64,000 nt of DNA. Origin: Streptomyces coacervatus (GTDB lineage Bacteria; Actinomycetota; Actinomycetes; Streptomycetales; Streptomycetaceae). The translations under genes were made by a program, and so were the position numbers. The stretch lies in contig NZ_JARHTP010000006.1 of assembly GCF_029223485.1 (NCBI RefSeq), positions 372,001 to 436,000 of the forward strand. Direction: 5' to 3'. Below are positions 26,610 through 33,327 of the stretch, piece by piece; the stretch's first letter is position 1; each line of letters begins with the position of its first letter. The notes under the pieces were generated by a model. It saw only the letters and a list, made by a program, of their open reading frames with translations, made no database searches and was not told the DNA's origin.

Positions 26610-27360
26610 CCGGCGGAAGGTCCGCCAACCGCCGGAGCCGGGGCAGGTCCAGGATGACCGTGGAGCCGTAGCCGGTCTCCAGCAGGCCGGACCTGCGCAG
26701 TTCGCGCAGCCCCTTGTGGATGGTCGTCTCGGCGGCGCCGGTGAGCGCCGCCAGCTCCGGCTGGGTCAGCCGGCAGCCGATCTCGGGGCCGCGCTCCGTC
26801 GGGCGGCCGTAGGAGGTGGCGAGCTCGACCAGGAGCCGGGCCAGCCGCACCTTGACCGGGTAGCCCCTGAAGTCCAGGCGCCTGCGGTTGGCCCAGCGCA
26901 GCCGGTCCGCGACGATCCCGGTCAGCACCAGGTGCACCTCGGGCCGGCGCACCAGCAGGCCCCGCAGCAGGTCGTGTCGGAGCAGTCGCGCGTCCACCGT
27001 GCCGCAGGCCGCCACCGTGGCCGAACGCGGCGCCCCGTCCATGGCCGCCATCTCCCCGACGATGTCACCGCCGACCCGGACCGCGAGCAGCGACTCCTCG
27101 CCGTTCTCCACCCGCGCCGTCACCTTGGCGAAGCCGGAGAGCAGCACCAGCACATGCCTGTCGGTGTCGCCCTCCCGCAGCAGTACATCTCCCGCCTCGA
27201 ACCGGGTCCGCACACCCAGCCCGAGCAGTTCCCGGCACGCCTCCGGTGACATCGCGCCCAGCAGACTGCGCGACGGCCACCGGGCGGCAGAACTGTTCGG
27301 CATGAGCGGACTCCCCCAGCCGGTGTCGGCGAACGTCCCTGCATCCTGCCCGCTGTTCAT
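26602..27360 (-). CDS. Crp/Fnr-family transcriptional regulator
   Basis: A 252-residue regulator. A cyclic-nucleotide-binding-like beta barrel (about residues 35-150: GDVLLREGDTDRHVLVLLSG, GDIVGEMAAMDGAPRSATV) is followed by a dimer helix and a winged helix (CRLTQPELAALTGAAETTIH, about 200-219). The RS of APRSATV is at the phosphate-binding position, so nucleotide binding is possible. The start ATG overlaps the upstream MFS stop by 4 bp (ATGA), which decides it over the inner Met (27303). Its 3' end lies next to the PycTM-like gene, convergently. A link to cyclic nucleotides from that locus is speculative. Confidence 0.9.
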   Translation of the reverse strand: MNSGQDAGTFADTGWGSPLMPNSSAARWPSRSLLGAMSPEACRELLGLGVRTRFEAGDVLLREGDTDRHVLVLLSGFAKVTARVENGEESLLAVRVGGDIVGEMAAMDGAPRSATVAACGTVDARLLRHDLLRGLLVRRPEVHLVLTGIVADRLRWANRRRLDFRGYPVKVRLARLLVELATSYGRPTERGPEIGCRLTQPELAALTGAAETTIHKGLRELRRSGLLETGYGSTVILDLPRLRRLADLPPDD

Positions 27361-28577
27361 GCCCTGGGGAGCGGAAAATACCCTTCGCCGTCCAACCCGC
27401 CCGTCTCGTCGACGGCACGCTCCGCCCGCCTGCGCTCGATCCCCAGCACCAGCGTCACGGCGAGCGACCCGGCCGCCATCACGGTCATCGCCGTGGCGGG
27501 CGAGGTGAGTTGGGCCACCGAGCCGGCCACGGTCGCGGCCACGCCCTGCATGGTGAGCATTCCGGCGGAGTGCAATCCGAGGGCGTGGCCCGCGAGTTCG
27601 TCGGGGGTCAGGGACATCAGGCGTTCCTGCAGGACCAGGCTCGCGGCGAAGCCGACGGACGCCACGGCCGACGCGAGGGCCGCAAGCGCCGTTCCCGGCC
27701 GCAGGAAGAAGAACAGATACGGCGCCGCCAGCAGCAGCCGCAGCGGGATGTCCAGCCGGGGGCGCAGGGCCGGCGGCACGAGACGGCCCACGGTCAGGTC
27801 ACCGGCGAACATGCCCACCGCCCCGCACGCGAACAGCGCACCGGCGTGGCGCGGGTCGTAGGAGACGAAGAGGGAATCGCAGCCGACCACCAGGCCGTTG
27901 GGCACCCACAGGCCCAGATAGGTCAGGCGGCGGGGGCGCGAGGACCACAGCAGGGCGTTGGTGCGCCAGGTCGCCGAGACGGACGGGCGGCCCGAGGAGC
28001 GCGGCGGCCGGGCGGTGAGGCCGAGGCGGGTGACGAGGGCGGAGACGGCGTAGAGCCCGGCCGCAAGCAGCAGACAGGTGCGCGGGGACAGGACGGTCAG
28101 CAGGACGCCGCCGGTCGCGAAGCCGCTGATCTGGATGAGCCCCCAGAGCATGTTGAACACCGAACGCCCCAGTACATAGCCGTCCTTGGGGAGGATCTCG
28201 TTCAGCAGGCCGCCGCGCACCCCGCCGCCCAGCGAGGCGATCAGCCCCTGCAGGAACACGAGGCCGAAGACCGCCCCGACCGGTAGTCCGGGCAGCGCCG
28301 TCACCGCCGTACCGGCCGCGAAGGCGAGCCCCATCCCGGAGATCGTCGAGCGAGGGGGCAGCCGGTCGGAGCCCGAGAGCAGGAAGGTCGCGCCCAGCAC
28401 CTGCGCGAGCTGCGGACCGAACAGGCTCAGCGCCGACAGCAGCGGCGAGTCGGTGGCCCGGTAGACCAGCGTGGCGAGCGCCAGGCCGCTGATCGTCTGG
28501 GCCGCGCCATGGGCGGCGAAGGAGAGGAGGAACGGGGTGTACTCCGGGGTACGGAAGAGCTGTCGGTAGCTGCGCAT
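27357..28577 (-). CDS. MFS transporter
   Basis: A 406-residue major-facilitator protein with about 12 membrane helices. The N-terminal half is marked by FLLSFAAHGAAQTISGLALA and LFGPQLAQVLGATFLLSG, with a central loop (about residues 190-215, RPPRSSGRPSVSATWRTNAL) between the halves. It resembles drug/efflux-type MFS proteins near small regulators. The substrate cannot be read. It is first in a two-gene operon with the Crp-type regulator (4-bp overlap) and divergent from an ArsR-like regulator 72 bp away, which is the likely controller. Confidence 0.9.
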   Translation of the reverse strand: MRSYRQLFRTPEYTPFLLSFAAHGAAQTISGLALATLVYRATDSPLLSALSLFGPQLAQVLGATFLLSGSDRLPPRSTISGMGLAFAAGTAVTALPGLPVGAVFGLVFLQGLIASLGGGVRGGLLNEILPKDGYVLGRSVFNMLWGLIQISGFATGGVLLTVLSPRTCLLLAAGLYAVSALVTRLGLTARPPRSSGRPSVSATWRTNALLWSSRPRRLTYLGLWVPNGLVVGCDSLFVSYDPRHAGALFACGAVGMFAGDLTVGRLVPPALRPRLDIPLRLLLAAPYLFFFLRPGTALAALASAVASVGFAASLVLQERLMSLTPDELAGHALGLHSAGMLTMQGVAATVAGSVAQLTSPATAMTVMAAGSLAVTLVLGIERRRAERAVDETGGLDGEGYFPLPRA

Positions 28578-28649
28578 GCACGGAGTCTCGGAGCAGCCGG
28601 GACGGCGTCGTTATCGTTTCGCGCATCGGCGAAACCTCCGGGGGTGCTC

Positions 28650-29633
28650 ATGGGTTGGTGGCAGCTCAACGCCGACACCCTCGCCCGCAGCCGGTTCGTG
28701 CTCTCCCCGTTCGCAGAGACCTTCGCAGGCCTGCAACTGCTGCACGCAGGAACCGCTGCCCATCCCGGCGAGGAGGCCTGGCTCCGCGCCCACCTGCCCG
28801 GCTACCGCGCGCTCCTCGCGGCCGACCCGGTGACCGCGCAACTCGTGCGCGCCGGGCTCGGCAGGTCCTGGATCGCCGACTTCCTCGTGCCCCTCCCCCG
28901 CGACGGGGAACCCTTGGCGGAAACGCTGGCCCAGGTCCGGGCGACCGACCCCGCCCAGGCCCGCGCCGACCTCCGCGTCTCCCTCCGCGGCCCGCTCCCG
29001 GCCGCCCTGGAGCGGGACGACCTGCCTCAGCGGGCGGCCGCGCTCCTCGCCCACGTCTGGACCGAGACCGTACGGCCGTACTGGGACCGCCGTCGCCGCG
29101 TCCTGGAGGCGGACGTGGCCGCCCGGACCGCGCAGGTCAGCCGGCACGGCTGGGCGGCCGCACTGGACTCCCTGAAGCCGGGGCAGACACGCTGGCTCGG
29201 CGACAACCGGCTCCAGGTGAATGTGCTCGAACTCCCGCCCCGCGACATCTCCGGCGCCGAACTCGTCCTGGTGCCGGTCACACCCGGGCACGGCTGGGCG
29301 TACTGGGAGATCCCGAAGCGGTACGCCATCGTCTACGGCTGCACGGGCGCCCTCGCCGACCCCGGCAGCCGGAACGTGCCCGCAAGCCTCGGCGCCCTGC
29401 TCGGCCCCGCGCGAGCCGGAGTCCTGGTACTCCTCGCCTCCCCCATGAGCACGAGCCAGCTCGTCGCCGTGACCGGGCAGGGCCTCGGCTCGGTCGGCCG
29501 GCATCTGCGCGTACTGCTGGACGCGGGGCTGGTGGAACGGCGGCGGGCGGGGCGGTCGGTGCTGTACGAGCGGACGGCGGCGGGGGACGTTCTGGTCGAG
29601 GCCCCGCAACGGTCCGACACATACCGGAGTTAG
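28650..29633 (+). CDS. ArsR-like winged-helix regulator with DUF5937-type N-terminus
   Basis: A 327-residue protein. A large helical N-terminal domain of the kind called DUF5937 (FVLSPFAETFAGLQLLHAGT, LLAHVWTETVRPYWDRRRRV) is followed by a C-terminal ArsR-like winged helix (ASPMSTSQLVAVTGQGLGSV, HLRVLLDAGLVERRRAGRSV). ATG 28650 is chosen; an in-frame GTG at 28644 is an alternative, and the frame is open further upstream without a ribosome site. It is divergent from the MFS transporter and probably represses it (inference). Glutathione peroxidase follows after 10 bp. Confidence 0.85.
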   Translation: MGWWQLNADTLARSRFVLSPFAETFAGLQLLHAGTAAHPGEEAWLRAHLPGYRALLAADPVTAQLVRAGLGRSWIADFLVPLPRDGEPLAETLAQVRATDPAQARADLRVSLRGPLPAALERDDLPQRAAALLAHVWTETVRPYWDRRRRVLEADVAARTAQVSRHGWAAALDSLKPGQTRWLGDNRLQVNVLELPPRDISGAELVLVPVTPGHGWAYWEIPKRYAIVYGCTGALADPGSRNVPASLGALLGPARAGVLVLLASPMSTSQLVAVTGQGLGSVGRHLRVLLDAGLVERRRAGRSVLYERTAAGDVLVEAPQRSDTYRS

Positions 29634-29643
29634 CATCCGTTTC

Positions 29644-30147
29644 ATGACGACCACTGACAGCAACTCCCCTCTCGCCGTCGAGATCAACACCCTCCAGGGC
29701 GGCTCGGCCGACCTCTCCCAGTACGCGGGCCAGGCCGTCCTCATCGTGAATGTGGCCTCCAAGTGCGGCCTGACCCCGCAGTACACGGGTCTGGAGAACC
29801 TCCAGAAGCAGTACGCCGACAAGGGCTTCACCGTCCTCGGCGTGCCCTGCAACCAGTTCCTCGGGCAGGAGCCCGGCAGCGCCGAGGAGATCGCCGAGTT
29901 CTGCTCGGCGACGTACGGCGTGACCTTCCCGCTGACCGAGAAGGTCGAGGTCAACGGGGAGGACCGGCACGCCCTGTACGACCGCCTGGTCGGCTTCGCC
30001 GACACCGAGGGGCACACCGGCGACATCCGCTGGAACTTCGAGAAGTTCCTGATCGGGCGGGACGGCAAGGTTGTCGCCCGTTTCTCCCCGCAGACCGAGC
30101 CGGAGGCGGCGGAGGTCGTGGCGGCGGTGGAGAGCGCCCTCGCCTAG
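29644..30147 (+). CDS. glutathione peroxidase-family thiol peroxidase
   Basis: A 167-residue cytosolic peroxidase reducing hydro- and lipid peroxides. Actinobacteria lack glutathione, so thioredoxin is the probable reductant. The catalytic Cys41 lies in NVASKCGLTPQYTGLE. The resolving-type Cys69 and conserved Asn/Gln occur in GVPCNQFLGQEPG, and the WNF motif (Trp130-Asn131-Phe132, IRWNFEKFLIG) completes the tetrad. No signal peptide is seen. The ATG is 10 bp after the ArsR-like gene, so read-through is likely. Confidence 0.95.
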   Translation: MTTTDSNSPLAVEINTLQGGSADLSQYAGQAVLIVNVASKCGLTPQYTGLENLQKQYADKGFTVLGVPCNQFLGQEPGSAEEIAEFCSATYGVTFPLTEKVEVNGEDRHALYDRLVGFADTEGHTGDIRWNFEKFLIGRDGKVVARFSPQTEPEAAEVVAAVESALA

Positions 30148-30164
30148 GTGCCGGTGGGTACCTG

Positions 30165-30187
30165 TTGACCTTGCCCCTGGGGCAAGG
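30165..30187 (+). promoter_or_regulatory. MerR-type operator/promoter
   Basis: A perfect 19-bp palindrome CCTTGCCCC-T-GGGGCAAGG (30169-30187) begins inside a TTGACC -35-like box (30165-30170). This is the layout of MerR-family promoters, where the regulator binds the overlong spacer. It lies 39 bp before the MerR gene start, so autoregulation is likely. Confidence 0.8.
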
Positions 30188-30225
30188 ACGAGCGTTCCTG
30201 TCACCGGGCGGAAAGGACCCGTCCG

Positions 30226-31092
30226 GTGACGGAGGATGCTCGCGTGGACGACGAACTGCTCACCATCGGCGCGTTCGCCGCGCGGGCGCGGCTCTCGCCG
30301 AAGGCCCTGCGGCTCTACGACCGCCTCGGCCTGCTCGCACCGGCCCAGGTCGACGAGGCCAGCGGCTACCGCTACTACCGCGCCGACCAGGTGGAACGCG
30401 CCCGGCTGGTCGCGCTGCTACGGCAGCTCGACATGCCGCTCGCCCGGATCGCCGAGGTGGTCGAGACGGACGGGCCGGAGGCGGCCGGGCTGCTCGCCGC
30501 GTACTGGACGGACGTCGAGACGCGCCTCGCGGGGCAGCGGACGCTCGCCGAGTACCTCCGTGGACGACTGTCGGGGAGGAGCTCCGAGATGTACGGAAAG
30601 TTCGTGGTCGAGACGGTGGACGTGCCGGCGCAGACGGTGATCACCGAGACACGGCACACGCTGGCGGACGAGTTGCCGGCGTGGATCGGGGCATCGCTCG
30701 GGCGGCTGGAGGCGGCGGCCAAGGAGTGCGGGGGCGCGACGGCGGCGCCGTACGTCGTCTACCACGCCGAGGTGTCCATGGAGAGCGACGGCCCGGCTCA
30801 GGCGTGCGTGCCGGTCGCGGACGAGGCGGCGGCGCGGAAGTGGGCGGAGGCGAAGGGTCGGGCCTGGGAGACGAAGGTCCGGGTGGAGCCGGCCCAGCGC
30901 CTCGCATACACCCGCATCACCAAGGCCCAGGTGGCCCATCCGCAGATCCTGGCGGCCTTCGAGGCGGTGGAGGAGTGGATGGCCCGCGAGGGCCTGGAGA
31001 TGGCCGGCCCCTGCCGCGAGATCTACTTCGCGGACTGGGATGCGGCGGGGCCGGAGGATGCGGTGTGTGACGTCGCCTTCCCCGTGCGGTGA
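30226..31092 (+). CDS. MerR-family regulator with GyrI-like effector domain
   Basis: A 288-residue regulator. The N-terminal MerR winged helix (TIGAFAARARLSPKALRLYD, about residues 12-31, then the wing SGYRYYRADQVERARLV) is followed by a dimerisation coiled coil (about 85-120). A C-terminal GyrI-like ligand-binding domain spans about residues 125-285 (ETRHTLADELPAWIGASLGR, PCREIYFADW near the end). It should bind a small hydrophobic or cationic ligand and twist its own promoter; the 19-bp palindrome just upstream is the probable site. GTG 30226 is taken, but GTG 30244 has a better spaced GGAGG. Confidence 0.92.
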   Translation: MTEDARVDDELLTIGAFAARARLSPKALRLYDRLGLLAPAQVDEASGYRYYRADQVERARLVALLRQLDMPLARIAEVVETDGPEAAGLLAAYWTDVETRLAGQRTLAEYLRGRLSGRSSEMYGKFVVETVDVPAQTVITETRHTLADELPAWIGASLGRLEAAAKECGGATAAPYVVYHAEVSMESDGPAQACVPVADEAAARKWAEAKGRAWETKVRVEPAQRLAYTRITKAQVAHPQILAAFEAVEEWMAREGLEMAGPCREIYFADWDAAGPEDAVCDVAFPVR

Positions 31093-31111
31093 TCACTTTC
31101 AACCCGGCCGG

Positions 31112-31192
31112 GGCCTGATCTTTCAGCCCGTCCGGCGTTTGAGGACGAGGCCGTTCAGGCCGAAGCGGGGGTCTGGGGGCGGCAGCCCCCAG
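31112..31192. repeat. Streptomyces-type intergenic repeat with terminator hairpin
   Basis: The segment beginning GATCTTTCAGCCCGTCCGGC has the form of a dispersed intergenic sequence I recognise from many Streptomyces genomes. It ends in an 8-bp hairpin (CTGGGGGC 31173-31180 / GCCCCCAG 31185-31192, GGCA loop) between convergent genes, so it doubles as a terminator. Copy number cannot be checked here. Confidence 0.65.
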
Positions 31193-31214
31193 CTACGCCA
31201 GCCGCAGCCGACGG

Positions 31215-33125
31215 TCACTTCAACTCGTCAGGGCACGGAGTACCGCGCGGCAACTGATACGGCGCCCCCAGCCGATACGTCCCCGCCTTCGGCGCCAACA
31301 GCACCGTCCACTTGTCCCCCTTGTCGTCCTCCGACGTCTGCATCAGACAACCGTTGACGTTGGAGAACGACTTGGGCGCACCATCGGCGCGATGCTTGGA
31401 CGCGTAAGTCTCCTGCGGGGGCTTGACGCCCTTCCCCTTGGCGTCGACCAGGCCGAGCCACGGCGAGTAGGGGACGCGGATGAGGACGCGGCCGGGCTTC
31501 TTGACCTCGATGGTCAGCTCGCCCTGGTCCGCACGGTCGACGGTGGCGGGCGGGTCGGCGAGCGGGGTCGGGTCGGTGACGCGGAACAGCTGCCAGTTGG
31601 CGTCGCCCCAGATCTGCTTCAGATACGGCATGCCCCGCCGCACGAGCGCACGCTCGCGGCCGTCGCCGTCCGGCTCGCCCTTCGGCAGGACGACGAAGTG
31701 GACGGCCCAGCGCTGCAGCCACTCGTGATAGTTCGCCGAGTTGAGGGTGTCGTCGTAGAAGAGGGGGTTGCGCTCCATGTCGGCCTGGCGGTTCCAGCCG
31801 CGGGCCAGGTTGACGTACGGGGAGAGGGCGGAGGCCTCGCGGTGGGAGCGGGCGGGGACGACCTCGACGCGGCCCTTCTCGGCGCCGACGCCCTGGAGCT
31901 CGTTCACGAGGGGGGCGAGTTCGCGCGCCCAGGACGCGGCGGGCGTCGTATGGATGATGTCGTCCACCGACTTGAAGCCGATCCAGCCGATGAACCCGAG
32001 GAACGCGAGCACGGTGACGTACCACTTGCGTGAGCGCGGCACGGTGAACGGGAGCGCCGCGACCAGCGTCACGCCGGCGAACAGCATCGCCAGCCGGGTG
32101 ATGTTGGAGCCGATCTGCGAGCTGACCAGCCAGACCGCGAGGACGGCGAGGCCGTACACCGCGGAGGTCAGGCGGACCGTCGTCCACTCCTTCGGGACGA
32201 GCACGAAGGCGAGGACCGCGTACAGGAACGGCAGGATCACCGACCAGATCGTCATCGGCTGGGTGCCGGAGAAGGGGAACAGCCAGGCCGACACGGCCAC
32301 CACCGCGGCGGGGGTGAGCCCCAGCGCCCAGGCGCCCGGCCGGCGCTTCTGCAGGAACAGGGCCACGGCGACCAGCCCCACGAACAGGCCGGCGACCGGT
32401 GACGACAGCGTCGCCAGCGCGGCCAGCGGGGCCGCGCACAGGGCCTTCGCCCACCGCTTGTAGCGCCACTTGTACGGCCAGCAGAAGACGACGGCCACCG
32501 CGCCCAGCGAGAACATCGTGCCCAGACCGAAGGTCACCCGGCCCGAGACCGCGTTGCACAGGAACGCGAAAAGCCCCGCCAGTGACGCCCACAGCGGGTT
32601 CTTCACGGACCGGCTGCGCATGAGGATCATCGTCAGCAGACCGGCCGAGACCGTCCCCGCGATCATCATCGTCGTACGGACACCGAGCACCGACATCAGA
32701 TACGGCGAGACCACGCTGTACGACACCGGGTGCATACCGCCGTACCAGGCCAGGTTGTACGCCGAGTCCGGGTGCCGGCCGACGAACTCGGCCCATGCGT
32801 CCTGCGCCGCAAGATCGCCGCCGCTGTTCGCGAAAGTGAAGAACCAGACGATGTGGAGTACCCCGGCCAGTGCGGTGACCGAGAGCACCGGATGGCGCAG
32901 CATGCGCTCGCGCAGGGCGAGGAAAGCGGCCGTCGCACGTGACGGTCGGTCCTCGTCGCTCTTGGCCCGCTCGGTCACCCGCTCACGGTCGGTGTCGGTG
33001 TCACCGGCGCGCATGTCGTGCATGTCGTGCATGCCGTCCGTGCGCGGTGCGGGCACGCGTATTCGCGGGCCGGTTCCCCGGCCCGGATCGGCGTCGTCGG
33101 CGTGTGTCGGCTCCGCAGTGGCCAC
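31215..33125 (-). CDS. large polytopic membrane protein (MFS-like / glycosyltransferase-like)
   Basis: A 636-residue protein with about 11-12 membrane helices between residues ~80 and ~430 (LSVTALAGVLHIVWFFTFAN, AVYGLAVLAVWLVSSQIGSN). A soluble, probably extracytoplasmic C-terminal domain follows (about 440-636; ALSPYVNLARGWNRQADMER, VDRADQGELTIEVKKPGRVL). Homologues are usually called MFS transporter or hypothetical membrane protein; the helices-plus-soluble-tail layout also resembles GT-C glycosyltransferases. The GTG at 33125 is chosen because GGGGAG lies 8 bp upstream; the open frame runs on to 33263 without support. It lies next to the D,D-carboxypeptidase, suggesting a cell-envelope role (inference). 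Confidence 0.75.
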   Translation of the reverse strand: MATAEPTHADDADPGRGTGPRIRVPAPRTDGMHDMHDMRAGDTDTDRERVTERAKSDEDRPSRATAAFLALRERMLRHPVLSVTALAGVLHIVWFFTFANSGGDLAAQDAWAEFVGRHPDSAYNLAWYGGMHPVSYSVVSPYLMSVLGVRTTMMIAGTVSAGLLTMILMRSRSVKNPLWASLAGLFAFLCNAVSGRVTFGLGTMFSLGAVAVVFCWPYKWRYKRWAKALCAAPLAALATLSSPVAGLFVGLVAVALFLQKRRPGAWALGLTPAAVVAVSAWLFPFSGTQPMTIWSVILPFLYAVLAFVLVPKEWTTVRLTSAVYGLAVLAVWLVSSQIGSNITRLAMLFAGVTLVAALPFTVPRSRKWYVTVLAFLGFIGWIGFKSVDDIIHTTPAASWARELAPLVNELQGVGAEKGRVEVVPARSHREASALSPYVNLARGWNRQADMERNPLFYDDTLNSANYHEWLQRWAVHFVVLPKGEPDGDGRERALVRRGMPYLKQIWGDANWQLFRVTDPTPLADPPATVDRADQGELTIEVKKPGRVLIRVPYSPWLGLVDAKGKGVKPPQETYASKHRADGAPKSFSNVNGCLMQTSEDDKGDKWTVLLAPKAGTYRLGAPYQLPRGTPCPDELK

Positions 33126-33327
33126 CTGAAGGCACTCCCCGTGGGTGTCCTGTCTTTTGTTCTGGGACGCGTCCCGTTGGCCGCCCGTTCGCGGCTGCAT
33201 CCCTGGGGATTTCCCGGCCGCGTCCCGTGAGCGACGGCCTGCCCCGTTTCGTGACGCTAGCACGCACCCCGTCGGAGGGCTCCCTGGTGGGCCCGCCGAC
33301 GGGGTGCGACGCCATCCGCGGCTGCTG

